Source of the DNA: Streptomyces albus subsp. albus
Lineage (GTDB): Bacteria; Actinomycetota; Actinomycetes; Streptomycetales; Streptomycetaceae
Assembly: GCF_000725885.1 (NCBI RefSeq)
Contig: NZ_JODR01000007.1
Span: forward strand, 124,001-188,000
Length of the DNA stretch: 64,000 bases
Direction of reading: 5' to 3'
The first letter of the stretch is position 1, and the number at the start of each line of letters is the position of its first letter. Positions 53,871 through 63,674 of the stretch are shown piece after piece. Made by a program: the position numbers and the translations under genes. The notes under the pieces were generated by a model that did no database searches, was not told the origin of the DNA, and saw only the letters and a list, made by a program, of their open reading frames with translations.

Positions 53871-54971
53871 TCAGTAGCCGCCGTAGTAGCCCTGGGGGTA
53901 CTGGGGCTGGTGCGGCGGCTGCGCGTGCGGGTCCGGCGTCTCGCCGCCTGCCGCGTACGGATCGTCGTAGCCGGTGCCGTACCCGTACCCGGACGGGACC
54001 TGCCCCGGCAGTGCCCCCGGGCCGGCGGGCGGCAGCGTCCCGGCGCCGTCCCGTTGCTGGGGCACCCACACGCCACCGGGCGGCGTCTCCGGCACGTCCG
54101 GGTAGTAGGGCTGCTGCGCCGGGTAGTCCTCGTGCCCGGGCTGCTCGCCGTAGGAGCCGGCGTACTGCGCCGGGTAGGCGGCGGCGTGGTTCTGGTAGTC
54201 GTACTCGGCGTACTGGGGCTGCTGTTCCGGATACCCGGCGTAACCGGACTGGTCGCCGTAGCCGGCGTACTGGTCGTCGCCCTGCGCGCCGTACGGGTAG
54301 GGCTGCGGCTGCGCGCCGGGCGCCTGCCCGAAGACGGAGGTCTCCTCCTCCAGCCCGTCGTAGCCCCCGTGACCCCCGTAGCCCCCGTAGCCGGGCTGCG
54401 GCGCCCCGCCCTCGTAGCCGGGGACACCGGGGACGCCTTCGTGGCCCGTGGTGCCGTACTCGTGCCCGGTGCCGTGCTCCGGTCCCGCGCCGGTCCCGTC
54501 GAGGGGGGCCGTGCCGTCGTCGGGCCGGCCGTACCCGGCGTGGCCGTAGTCGTCGACCGGGTCCGGCACGGGGAGGGTCTCGGGAGCGGCGGGGACCGGA
54601 CCGGTGTCGGGGTCGTGCGACTCCAGACCGCTGACCTCCAGCGACGGCGAAGCGGCGGCGGCCTTGCCCGCACCGCGGCGGCGCTGGCCGGCGCCGGGAC
54701 CGCGGCCGGCGCCGGGGACCCCGCGGATCGCCCAGCCGCCGGTGAACCCGCTGCGGACGGACAGCGTCACGAACGTCTGCCCGACCGCGAACGCCGCGAT
54801 GCCCAGGCCGATCACGACGACGGACGGCAGCACGGTGCCCACCACGACGCCGAGGAAGCCGGCGAAGGCCAGCAGGCGCCAGCGCAGCCGCGCCTTGTAC
54901 TGGATCAGGACCTCGGCCAGCAGCCACAGCGCCACGATCCCGAACGCGATATAGAGGACCGTCCAGCCCAT
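53871..54971 (-). CDS. Membrane protein with long Tyr/Gly/Gln/Pro-rich disordered tail
   Basis: A 366-residue protein. The first 80 residues contain three hydrophobic segments (about 2-24, 32-49 and 50-70). From about residue 130 to the end it is a low-complexity tail dominated by Gly, Tyr, Gln, Pro and acidic residues, with repeats such as YGGYGGHGGYDG, QYAGYGDQSGYAGY and AAYPAQYAGSYGEQ. Such tails resemble prion-like or condensate-forming regions and mussel/spidroin-like sequences. The family and function are unknown to me. The tail should be cytoplasmic if the N-terminus is outside and there are three helices. Confidence 0.8.
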   Translation of the reverse strand: MGWTVLYIAFGIVALWLLAEVLIQYKARLRWRLLAFAGFLGVVVGTVLPSVVVIGLGIAAFAVGQTFVTLSVRSGFTGGWAIRGVPGAGRGPGAGQRRRGAGKAAAASPSLEVSGLESHDPDTGPVPAAPETLPVPDPVDDYGHAGYGRPDDGTAPLDGTGAGPEHGTGHEYGTTGHEGVPGVPGYEGGAPQPGYGGYGGHGGYDGLEEETSVFGQAPGAQPQPYPYGAQGDDQYAGYGDQSGYAGYPEQQPQYAEYDYQNHAAAYPAQYAGSYGEQPGHEDYPAQQPYYPDVPETPPGGVWVPQQRDGAGTLPPAGPGALPGQVPSGYGYGTGYDDPYAAGGETPDPHAQPPHQPQYPQGYYGGY

Positions 54972-55019
54972 CTACGCCCCTCTTCCCGCTCCCCGCCGCC
55001 CGGTGGACGGCCGCCTGGC

Positions 55020-55937
55020 TCAGGCCCTCTCGCGAAGGCCCAGGTTCTGGTGGATCTCCAGCGTCGCCGTGGAATGGTTGAGCGTGATGAAGTGCAATCC
55101 CGGGACGCCCTCGGCCATGAGACGCGCACACATCTGGGTGGCGTACTCGATACCGACAGAGCGTACCGCCGCCGGATCGTCCTCGACCGCGCGGAGTCGC
55201 TCGATCATCTCGTCGGGGAGCGTGGCGTTGCTCAGCTGCGCGAAGCGCTCGATCTGCTTCACGTTCGTGACCGGCATGATCTCCGGGATGATGGGGGTGT
55301 CGCAGCCGGCCGCGGTGACCCGGTCGCGCAGCCGCAGATAGTCCTCGGCGCGGAAGAACATCTGCGTGATGGCGTAGTCGGCCCCGGCCCGGCACTTGTT
55401 GACGAAGTGCCGGATGTCGGTGTCCCAGTCCGTGGAGCGCGGATGCATCTCGGGGAAGGCCGCGACGCCGACGCAGAAGTCACCGGACTCCTTGATCAGC
55501 TCCACCAGCTCGGAGGCGTAGTCGATGCCCTCCGGATGCCTGACCCACTCCCCCAGCGGGTCGCCCGGCGGGTCGCCGCGCAGGGCGAGCACGTTGCGGA
55601 TGCCCGCGTTCGCGTACTGTCCGATGACGTTGCGCAGCTCGGCCCGCGAGTGGTTGACGGCGGTCAGGTGCGCCACGGGGGTCAGCGTCGTCTCGTTGGC
55701 GATGCGTTCGGTGTTGCGGACGGTGCCCTCGCGCGAGGAGCCGCCGGCGCCGTAGGTGACGGACACGAAGGTCGGCGACACCGCCTCGATCCGGCGCAGC
55801 GCGTCCCACAGCGTCCGCTCTCCCTTGGGGGTCTTCGGTGCGAAGAACTCGAAGGAGAAGGACTTCTCGCCGCTCGCGAGCTTGTCGCGCACGGTCGGCG
55901 GACGTTCTGTCCTGGGAGCTGAGATACCGATGGCCAT
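55020..55937 (-). CDS. metF: Methylenetetrahydrofolate reductase
   Basis: A 305-residue FAD-dependent TIM-barrel enzyme that reduces 5,10-methylene-THF to 5-methyl-THF for methionine synthesis. Family segments: [18 protein letters not shown] (start FEFFAPKT), [22 protein letters not shown], and [12 protein letters not shown] at 55937. It is downstream of thiE on the same strand with 200 bases between, and upstream of the Tyr/Gly-tail protein. No recognisable riboswitch was seen in its leader. Confidence 0.96.
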   Translation of the reverse strand: MAIGISAPRTERPPTVRDKLASGEKSFSFEFFAPKTPKGERTLWDALRRIEAVSPTFVSVTYGAGGSSREGTVRNTERIANETTLTPVAHLTAVNHSRAELRNVIGQYANAGIRNVLALRGDPPGDPLGEWVRHPEGIDYASELVELIKESGDFCVGVAAFPEMHPRSTDWDTDIRHFVNKCRAGADYAITQMFFRAEDYLRLRDRVTAAGCDTPIIPEIMPVTNVKQIERFAQLSNATLPDEMIERLRAVEDDPAAVRSVGIEYATQMCARLMAEGVPGLHFITLNHSTATLEIHQNLGLRERA

Positions 55938-56137
55938 GCATGCAGGCTAGCTGCCTGGCCTGCAGAGCGGCTCGACAACGAGAGGTTAAGGACTGTTCTG
56001 TCCGGTTCCCGGATGGCCGATGTCCACCCTGTGGACACCGGGGCGACCGTCTGTTACGGCCCCCTGCCACGGCGGGCGAGGGCGCGGCGTGGCCGGGAGG
56101 CCACGGAACAGCCCCCGTCCCCTGCGCCGCAGCCGTC

Positions 56138-56812
56138 CTATCCGGCCGCCTCCCGCAGCCGGGCCGCCAGCGAGGCGGCAGCCGCCCCCGGATCATCGGC
56201 CTGCGTCAGTGCGCGGACCACCACCACACGGCGGGCACCCGCGTCGAGCACCTGGCCGAGGTTGCCCTCGTCGATGCCGCCGATCGCGAACCACGGCCGC
56301 GCGGCGGGATCACCGGCCGTCCGCGCCGCGGTATGACGGACCAGATCCAGCCCCGGTGCCGGACGCCCCGGCTTCGTCGGCGTCGGCCAGCACGGTCCGG
56401 TGCAGAAGTAGTCCACACCGCGCTCCACGAGTGCCGCGTCCGCCTCGGCCGCCGAGTGGGTGGAGCGGCCGATCAGCACCCCCTCCCCCAGCAGCGCACG
56501 GGCGGCGGGGACCGGCAGATCGCCCTGGCCCAGGTGCAGGACCTGGGAGGCGGCGGCGTGCGCCACATCGGCGCGGTCGTTGACGGCCAGCAGCGCGCCG
56601 TGGCGGCGGCACGCGTCGGCGAACACCGCCAGGTGCTCCAGCTCCTCGGCCGCCTCCATGCCCTTGTCGCGGAGCTGGACGATGTCCACCCCGCCCGCCA
56701 GCACCGCGTCGAGGAACTCGGGCAGATCGCCCTGCTCCTTCCGGGCGTCGGTGCACAGGTACAGCCGGGCGTCGGCGAGCCGCGCGCGGGCGGCCTCGGG
56801 CGTGGTGGTCAT
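56138..56812 (-). CDS. thiE: Thiamine-phosphate synthase
   Basis: A 224-residue TIM-barrel enzyme that joins HMP-diphosphate and thiazole phosphate to give thiamine phosphate. Segments: [68 protein letters not shown], and [19 protein letters not shown] at 56812 is preferred over an upstream in-frame start at 56866 that would add an Arg/Pro-rich leader. No TPP aptamer is visible upstream, in contrast to thiO. Confidence 0.94.
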   Translation of the reverse strand: MTTTPEAARARLADARLYLCTDARKEQGDLPEFLDAVLAGGVDIVQLRDKGMEAAEELEHLAVFADACRRHGALLAVNDRADVAHAAASQVLHLGQGDLPVPAARALLGEGVLIGRSTHSAAEADAALVERGVDYFCTGPCWPTPTKPGRPAPGLDLVRHTAARTAGDPAARPWFAIGGIDEGNLGQVLDAGARRVVVVRALTQADDPGAAAASLAARLREAAG

Positions 56813-56836
56813 GGTGCGGTGTTCCCCCCCATGAGG

Positions 56837-56868
56837 GGGTGTGCGGGCCGGCGCGGGCCCGCACACCC
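56837..56868 (-). terminator. Hairpin between Rv2175c-like gene and thiE
   Basis: A 13-bp stem (56837-56849 with 56856-56868) and 6-base loop, 50 bases after the stop of the DNA-binding protein gene read from this strand and 25 bases before the thiE start. Confidence 0.7.
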
Positions 56869-56917
56869 GGTGCTGGTGCTGATGCTGATTACTGATGGTC
56901 CCGGGCGGAGACCCGGA

Positions 56918-57292
56918 TCAGACGGCGAGGGCCTGGGCGCGGCGCTTGACCTCCGTGCCCCGGTTCTCCCGCAAGGCGGTCACGGGCGAGCCCGGCAGCG
57001 ACTCGTCCTCCGTGAACAGCCATTCGAGCATCTCCTCGTCGCTGAACCCGTCGTCCTTGAGCAGCGTGATGGTGCCGGACAGGCCCTTCACGATCCGGCC
57101 CTCCCCGATGAAGGCGGCCGGGACCTGGAGCACCTTGTTCCCGGACTCGGCCTCGCGGCGGACCGCGATCAGCTGGCCCTCCTTCACGAGCTGCCGCACA
57201 CGGGTCACTTCGACATCGAGCTTCTCGGCGACCTCGGGCAGGGTGAGCCAGGCGGGCACGAGAGCATCGGTCTTTGCGTCAATCTCGGTCAC
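56918..57292 (-). CDS. Rv2175c-like DNA-binding protein
   Basis: A 124-residue protein whose helix-turn-helix is in WLTLPEVAEKLDVEVTRVRQL (start LTLPEVAEKLDV), followed by a wing and the C-terminal VKGLSGTITLLKDDGFSDEE of the Rv2175c family. In M. tuberculosis Rv2175c is a DNA-binding substrate of the adjacent kinase PknL. Here a PknB-type kinase lies about 4 kb away. GTG at 57292 has only a short-spaced GGGAG upstream, so the start is somewhat uncertain. It is divergent from nothing close; the flavoprotein gene lies just upstream on the same strand. Confidence 0.85.
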   Translation of the reverse strand: MTEIDAKTDALVPAWLTLPEVAEKLDVEVTRVRQLVKEGQLIAVRREAESGNKVLQVPAAFIGEGRIVKGLSGTITLLKDDGFSDEEMLEWLFTEDESLPGSPVTALRENRGTEVKRRAQALAV

Positions 57293-57324
57293 GCTCCCAG
57301 CCTGCCATCCGGAACCGACAGTCA

Positions 57325-58575
57325 CTACCGCGCGGCCTTCTTCAGGGCGACGGCCGCGTCGGCCAGCACCGCCCCGTCCACGGCCGTACCCTGCTGGATC
57401 AGCTTGCGGCCCTGCGCCAGATCGCGCGGACGGCCGACGGCCAGCAGCGCCGTCAGCCGGTCGTCGCGCAGCCAGCACACGCTCCACGCGGCGGTGGCCG
57501 GATCACCGCGCCACACCAACTCGTCACCGTCCCGGTGGTGGCCCGCGTACTGCACGAAACGGCCGAACTGCTCCGACCAGAAGTACGGCACCGGGTCGTA
57601 GCCGACGCTGTCGGCGGCGGCGTCCGCGTGCCCCTCCGCCACCAGGTTGGCGGCGACCGTACGGGGACCCTGCAGGGCGTTGTCCCAGTGGTGGACCAGC
57701 AGCCGCTCCCCGAAGCGGGCCGACGGGAAGGAAGCGCAGTCGCCCACCGCGTACACCCCGGGCACTGACGCCCGCAGCCCGGCGTCGGCGAGCACCGCGC
57801 CGTCCGCACCCAGCTCCACCCCGCAGCCGCGCAGCCAGCCGGTCGCCGGACGGGCCCCGATGCCCACCAGCACCGCGTCCGCGGCCAGCCGCGTCCCGTC
57901 GGCGAGCAGCACCCCGCCCGCCTCGACCGCGGCCACCGCCACCCCGGTGCGCAGCAGCGCCCCGGCATCCGCGTACCAGGCCCGCATCGGCTCCGTCACC
58001 TGCGCCGGCAGCGCACCCGGCAGGGGTGTGGCCGCCGCCTCCACGACGGTGACCTCGCACTCGCGCTCCCGCGCGGCCGTCGCGAACTCGGCTCCGATCC
58101 AGCCCGCGCCGACCACCACGATCCGGCCGCGCGCCGCCAGCACCGGCCGCAGCCGCCGCGCATCGTCCAGGGTGCGCAGCAGATGCACCCCCGGTACGCC
58201 CTCGCTGCCCGGCAGCGTCACCGGTTCGGCGCCGGTCGCCACCACCAGCCGGTCGTAGTGGACGGGGCCCGCGTCGGTCTCCAGCAGCCGCTCGGCGGGG
58301 TGCAGCCCCGTCACGGTGCGGCCCAGCTCCAGCTCGATGTCCAGGGCGGCGAAGTCGATGTCGAACAGCGGCGGCGCGTCGCCCTCCGGCTCCTCCCCCT
58401 TGGCCAGCAGTACGGCCTTCGACAGCGGCGGCCTGTCGTACGGCGGATGCGGCTCGGCCCCGATCAGCCGCACCGGCCCGGGCCAGCCCTGTTCGCGCAG
58501 GGCCACGGCGGTCTGCACCCCCGCCATCCCGGCGCCCACGATCACGACGCGCTGCTGCTTCCCGCTGTCACTCAC
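57325..58575 (-). CDS. NAD(P)/FAD-dependent oxidoreductase, ferredoxin-reductase-like
   Basis: A 416-residue flavoprotein with two Rossmann folds: FAD motif VVIVGAGMAGVQTA (10-23) and NAD motif IVVVGAGWIGAEFA (about 151-164). YDRPPLSKAVL and GVYAVGDCASF are typical of the rubredoxin/ferredoxin reductase class. The C-terminal domain (about 320-416) is of the reductase type found with Rieske or P450 partners, but no such partner is adjacent. GTG start at 58575. It is divergent from thiO. Confidence 0.88.
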   Translation of the reverse strand: MSDSGKQQRVVIVGAGMAGVQTAVALREQGWPGPVRLIGAEPHPPYDRPPLSKAVLLAKGEEPEGDAPPLFDIDFAALDIELELGRTVTGLHPAERLLETDAGPVHYDRLVVATGAEPVTLPGSEGVPGVHLLRTLDDARRLRPVLAARGRIVVVGAGWIGAEFATAARERECEVTVVEAAATPLPGALPAQVTEPMRAWYADAGALLRTGVAVAAVEAGGVLLADGTRLAADAVLVGIGARPATGWLRGCGVELGADGAVLADAGLRASVPGVYAVGDCASFPSARFGERLLVHHWDNALQGPRTVAANLVAEGHADAAADSVGYDPVPYFWSEQFGRFVQYAGHHRDGDELVWRGDPATAAWSVCWLRDDRLTALLAVGRPRDLAQGRKLIQQGTAVDGAVLADAAVALKKAAR

Positions 58576-58747
58576 CCGCTCACTGTATGCCGGGGCTCCC
58601 CCGCTCCCCCTCGGCCACCGGACGGAGAAGCGGGGCGGGCGGCGGACGTAGGACGGCCCCGGCCCGTACGCACGTCACCGGAGCTCGGCCGGGAGGCCCT
58701 TACCCGCGCCGCGAACAGCGCAGTAGGCTGGTGCCGGTACTCACGGC

Positions 58748-58842
58748 ACACGCGGGAGCCCGGGCGCACCGGGCTGAGAGGGAGGCTGAGACGGCCTCCG
58801 ACCGTCCGAACCTGATCCGGGTCATTCCGGCGAAGGGAGCAG
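58748..58842 (+). promoter_or_regulatory. TPP riboswitch (THI element) upstream of thiO
   Basis: The leader has the conserved core of the thiamine pyrophosphate aptamer: GCGGGAGCCCGGGCGCACC, CTGAGA at 58774-58779, and AACCTGATCCGGGTCATTCC (58809 onward) followed by GGCGAAGGGAG. The GGGAG ribosome-binding region (58835-58839) lies in the 3' strand of the closing helix. TPP binding would therefore hide it directly and lower translation of thiO, thiS and thiG. Confidence 0.95.
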
Positions 58843-58852
58843 CGGCAAACCC

Positions 58853-60075
58853 ATGCGCGGCACGACGACCACCCCGGGCCGCACCGGCAGCCCCGACGTC
58901 CTCGTCCTCGGCGGCGGCATCATCGGCCTCGTCACCGCCTGGCGGGCCGCCCAGCGCGGCCTGTCCGTCACCGTCGCCGACCCCGAACCCGGCGGCGGCG
59001 CCGCCCAGGTCGCGGCGGGCATGCTCGCCGCCGTCACCGAACTCCACTACGGCGAGGAAGCGCTGCTCGACCTCAACCTCGCCTCCGCCGCCCGGTACCC
59101 GGACTTCGTCGCCGAACTCGAAGACGCCGCCGGCACCGGCGTCGGCTACCGCACCTGCGGCACCCTCGCCGTCGCCCTCGACGCCGACGACCGCGCCCAC
59201 CTGCGGGAACTCCACGCCCTCCAGCAGCGGTGCGGACTGGAGAGCAGCTGGCTGACCGGACGCGAATGCCGCCGCCTCGAACCCATGCTCGCCCCCTCCG
59301 TACGCGGCGGCGCCCGCGTGGACGGCGACCACCAGATCGACCCGCGCCGACTGGCCGCCGCACTGCTGCGGGCCTGCGAACGCGAAGGCGTCACCTTCCA
59401 CCGCGCCCTTGCCGCCCGCCTCCTGGTCGCCGGGGACCGTGCCGTCGGGGCCGCGCTCGACGACGGTGACGAGGTGCGGGCCGGGCAGACGGTGCTCGCC
59501 CTCGGCTCCCGCAGCGGCACCCTCCCCGGCCTCCCCGACCAAGCCGTCCCCCCGGTACGCCCCGTCAAAGGACAGGTGCTGCGGCTGCGGATGCCGCCCG
59601 CCGCGACGGTCGGGCCCTTCCTCTCCCGCACCGTCCGCGCCGTCGTCCGCGGCGGCGCCCTCTACCTCGTGCCCCGCGAGAACGGGGAGCTGGTCGTCGG
59701 CGCCACCAGCGAGGAACTCGGCTGGGACACCACCGTCACCGCCGGCGGCGTCTACGAACTGCTGCGCGACGCCCACGAACTGCTGCCCGGCATCACCGAA
59801 CTGCCGCTGGCCGAGACCCGCGCCGGGCTGCGGCCCGGCTCCCCCGACAACGCGCCGCTGCTCGGGCCCGGCCCGCTGCCCGGCCTCCAGCTGGCCACCG
59901 GCCACTACCGGAACGGAGTGCTGCTGACGCCCCTCACCGGGGACGTCATGGGCGAAGTGCTCACCGGCGGCGAGCTGCCGCCGGTCGCCAAGGCGTTCGC
60001 GGCCACCCGCTTCGGCCCCTCCGGGCCCGGTTCCCGGCCCGGCCCCCGCCCCACCGACCCACAGGAGCAGAACGT

Positions 60076-60079
<4 letters not shown>
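58853..60079 (+). CDS. thiO: Glycine oxidase ThiO
   Basis: A 408-residue FAD enzyme that oxidises glycine to dehydroglycine for thiazole synthesis. The dinucleotide-binding motif is VLVLGGGIIGLVTAWRA (16-32). Further segments are DGDHQIDPRRLAAALLRA and the C-terminal RAGLRPGSPDNAPLLG. ATG at 58853 follows the TPP riboswitch. Its stop overlaps the thiS start (ATGA). Confidence 0.95.
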
Positions 60080-61103
<1,024 letters not shown>

Positions 61104-61126
61104 GGGCCCAGCCGCCGGGCAGCGCC

Positions 61127-61285
61127 TTGGGCTGGGGCCTCCGCCCCCTGCTGCCCCCTGTGGTGGGGCCCTCGCCCCTTTGGCTGGGGCCTCAGCCCCT
61201 GTGCTCCCCCTTTGGGTGGGGCCCTTATCCCTGTGGCTGGGGCCTCGGCCCCTTGCTCCCCCATTGACTGGGGGCTCCGCCCCCA
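61127..61285. repeat. Three 53-bp imperfect repeats downstream of thiG
   Basis: Three head-to-tail units of exactly 53 bp (61127-61179, 61180-61232, 61233-61285). Each contains GGCTGGGGCCTC(A/C/G)GCCCC, a self-complementary block, and a second GTGGGG(G)C... block about 26 bases later; the third unit has diverged most. The array begins 23 bases after the thiG stop and has no constant frame in thiG. It probably works as, or derives from, tandem hairpins. Confidence 0.75.
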
Positions 61286-61390
61286 GACCCCCGGTCCTCG
61301 CCGGACGGGCGTTGGGGCGGCTCCTCCCCCAGACTCCGTCCGGGGGGACCCCCACCCAACAGCCCCCCGCTAGGGGGCTTCGCCCCCTAG
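61268..61390. terminator. Two short hairpins after thiG
   Basis: CTGGGGGC-TCC-GCCCCCAG (61268-61286, 8-bp stem) and CTAGGGGGC-TTC-GCCCCCTAG (61370-61390, 9-bp stem) are compact GC hairpins with 3-base loops, of the type seen at the ends of streptomycete operons. No T-tract follows. Confidence 0.65.
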
Positions 61391-61640
61391 GACCCCCGGC
61401 CGAAAGAGCACAAGCCCGTGGACGTGAAAGAGACCCGCCTTGCGGCGGGAGCCCTTGGCGGGGTTGTGACTCCGTTGATGTTCGTTGTTGCTTTCCGTTG
61501 GGGTACCAAGCGGTAGGCACCATCGTCGCGAGGGTGGCTGTTTCGTGTCGGGGGGGCCGTGTCACTGTTCGGCTTCAGTGTGGGGGGTCGGGTCCACCGT
61601 GGGGGGATGGGGGGACGCGGGCCCTCGTACACTCTGCGCA
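61391..61640 (+). promoter_or_regulatory. Upstream region of the PASTA kinase gene
   Basis: A 250-base stretch with lower GC in 61470-61510. TACACT at 61628-61633 ends 7 bases before the ATG at 61641 and no ribosome-binding site precedes the start, so transcription may begin at or near the ATG. A small hairpin (CCCGCC-TTGC-GGCGGG near 61434-61449) lies earlier. No gene is supported here. Confidence 0.5.
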
Positions 61641-63629
61641 ATGGACACCACCCTCAAGGACCCGCTGGTCGGCCAGGTTCTCGACGGCCGGTACCGCGTC
61701 GACGCCCGCATAGCCGTCGGCGGCATGGCGACGGTGTACCGCGCCATGGATCTGCGTCTGGACCGGGTGCTGGCCTTGAAGGTGATGCACACCTCGCTGT
61801 CCGCGGACGACTCGTTCGTGACCCGGTTCATCAGGGAGGCGAAGTCCGCCGCCCGGCTGGCCCACCAGAACGTGGTGGGGGTCTTCGACCAGGGCACGGA
61901 CGGTACGTATGTCTATCTGGCGATGGAGTACGTGGAGGGCTGCACCCTCCGTGACGTCCTGCGGGAGCGCGGCGCGCTCCCGCCCCGCGCCGCGCTGGAC
62001 ATCCTGGAGCCGGTGCTGGCCGCGCTGGGCGCCGCGCACCGCGCGGGCCTGGTGCACCGGGACGTGAAGCCGGAGAACGTGCTGATCGGGGACGACGGCC
62101 GGGTGAAGGTCGCCGATTTCGGTCTGGTGCGGGCGGTGGACTCGCAGACGTCGGCGACGACGGACTCCATTCTGGGCACCGTCTCGTATCTGGCCCCGGA
62201 GCAGATCGAGGACGGTACGGCGACTCCGCGTACGGATCTGTACGCGTGCGGTGTGATGCTCCACGAGATGCTGACCGGTGCCAAGCCGTATGCGGGCTCG
62301 TCGCCGGCGCAGGTGCTCTACCAGCATCTGCACAAGGACGTGCCGGCTCCGTCGGAGTCGGTGCCGGGCATGGCGGCGGCGCTGGACGGGCTGGTGGCTC
62401 GGGCGGCGGCGCGCTCCGCCGGGGAGCGCCCGGCGGACGCGGTGGCGCTGCTCGCGGAGGTCCGCGCGGCGCGGGCGCAGCTGACGGACGAGGACCTGGA
62501 CGCGGTTCCGCCGCGGGCGAAGGACGGCGGCGAGCCGATGGCGGTGTCCCCGGCGGCGGAGGAGGACGCCGGGTCCGTCTCGTCGGTGGCGGTCGCGCCG
62601 GGTGCCGCGGAGGCGGAGACGTATGTGATGTCCCGTGCGGCGGTGGCGCCGGAGGGGGATCCGGTGGAGCGGACGGCGGTACTGCCGGGCCCGGTGGCCC
62701 CCGGAGACGGCCCGGACCCGGCGGCGCGGCGGGCTGCCGCTCCCCGTCGGAGGGGGCTCCAGCCCCGCTGGGTGCTGGCGGTGCTGGGTGTGGTGCTGGT
62801 GGCGCTGCTGGGGACGGGGGTCTGGTACGTCAGCTCGGGGCAGTTCACGACGACGCCCGCGGTGCTGGACCTGACGCAGGCGAAGGCGACCGCGAAGCTG
62901 AGGGACGCGGGCCTCGATGTGAAGGTGGAGCGGGAGTACAGCGAGCGGGTCGAGCGCGGCCATGTGATCGGCACCGATCCGAAGCCGGGTGAGCGGGTCC
63001 GCAAGACGGGTTCGGTCACGCTGACGGTCTCGCGGGGTCCGAACGTGGTGAAGGTGCCGGATCTTTCGGGGACGCCGCTGGCGGACGCCCGCCGGAAACT
63101 GAAGGACGCGGGGCTCAAGCCGGGTCAGGTGAACCGGCGGTTCGACGAGGAGACCGCACAGGGTTCGGTGGTGACGACCGACCCCGGGGCGGGCAGCCGG
63201 CGCAGGCCGGGCGCGGCGGTGGCGCTGACCGTGTCCAAGGGTGCGCCCGTGGAGGTGCCCGACGTGGTGGGTGAGGCGCAGGGCGACGCGGTGTCCGAGC
63301 TGGAGGACGAGGGGCTGAAGGTGCGGATCGCCGCGCAACGTGTCCACTCGGAGGAGGACAAGGGCGCGGTGGCCCGCCAGTCCCCGACGGACGGTGCGCG
63401 GCTGGCGAAGGGCGACACGGTGACGCTGACGCTGTCGAAGGGGCCCGAGGTGGTCGAGGTGCCCGATGTGGAGGGCGGCAGCGAGGACGAGGCCCGCGAG
63501 AAGCTGGAGCGGGCCGGGTTCGAGGTCACGGTGCGCAGGATCTTCTTCGGCGACACCGTCTTCAACCAGTCCCCGGGCTCGGGGAAGAAGGCCCCCAAGG
63601 GGTCGGAGGTCACCATCTGGCTCCGCTGA
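61641..63629 (+). CDS. Ser/Thr protein kinase, PknB type, with four PASTA domains
   Basis: A 662-residue membrane kinase. The kinase domain (about 18-270) has G-loop AVGGMATVYRA, catalytic K47 in LALKVM, HRDVKPEN (D141), DFG (159-161) and APE in YLAPEQ. A Pro/Ala/Glu-rich juxtamembrane stretch leads to one helix (about 377-397). Four extracytoplasmic PASTA domains follow (about 400-662), each starting with a VPDV or LDLT-like segment. PASTA domains bind peptidoglycan fragments or lipid II, so the kinase can couple wall state to division. ATG at 61641 has no ribosome-binding site and may be leaderless. Confidence 0.94.
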   Translation: MDTTLKDPLVGQVLDGRYRVDARIAVGGMATVYRAMDLRLDRVLALKVMHTSLSADDSFVTRFIREAKSAARLAHQNVVGVFDQGTDGTYVYLAMEYVEGCTLRDVLRERGALPPRAALDILEPVLAALGAAHRAGLVHRDVKPENVLIGDDGRVKVADFGLVRAVDSQTSATTDSILGTVSYLAPEQIEDGTATPRTDLYACGVMLHEMLTGAKPYAGSSPAQVLYQHLHKDVPAPSESVPGMAAALDGLVARAAARSAGERPADAVALLAEVRAARAQLTDEDLDAVPPRAKDGGEPMAVSPAAEEDAGSVSSVAVAPGAAEAETYVMSRAAVAPEGDPVERTAVLPGPVAPGDGPDPAARRAAAPRRRGLQPRWVLAVLGVVLVALLGTGVWYVSSGQFTTTPAVLDLTQAKATAKLRDAGLDVKVEREYSERVERGHVIGTDPKPGERVRKTGSVTLTVSRGPNVVKVPDLSGTPLADARRKLKDAGLKPGQVNRRFDEETAQGSVVTTDPGAGSRRRPGAAVALTVSKGAPVEVPDVVGEAQGDAVSELEDEGLKVRIAAQRVHSEEDKGAVARQSPTDGARLAKGDTVTLTLSKGPEVVEVPDVEGGSEDEAREKLERAGFEVTVRRIFFGDTVFNQSPGSGKKAPKGSEVTIWLR

Positions 63630-63647
63630 GTCATCCGCACGGACGCC

Positions 63648-63674
63648 AAGGCCCCCGGCAGTGCCGGGGGCCTT
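63648..63674 (+). terminator. Terminator after the PASTA kinase
   Basis: AAGGCCCCCGGC (63648-63659) pairs with GCCGGGGGCCTT (63663-63674) around a 3-base loop, 18 bases after the stop, followed by TCGCG. Confidence 0.88.

Noticed and set aside
55938..56137. Possible cobalamin or SAM riboswitch in the metF leader
   Set aside because: None of the conserved core sequences could be recognised by eye; a covariance-model scan would decide.
56813..56917. Possible TPP riboswitch upstream of thiE
   Set aside because: The CTGAGA and AACCTGAT core elements are absent; only a GC-rich hairpin is seen.
61387..61641. 84-codon minus-strand frame between thiG and the kinase
   Set aside because: It runs antisense through repeat hairpins and the kinase promoter, has Pro/Arg-rich composition and no ribosome-binding site.
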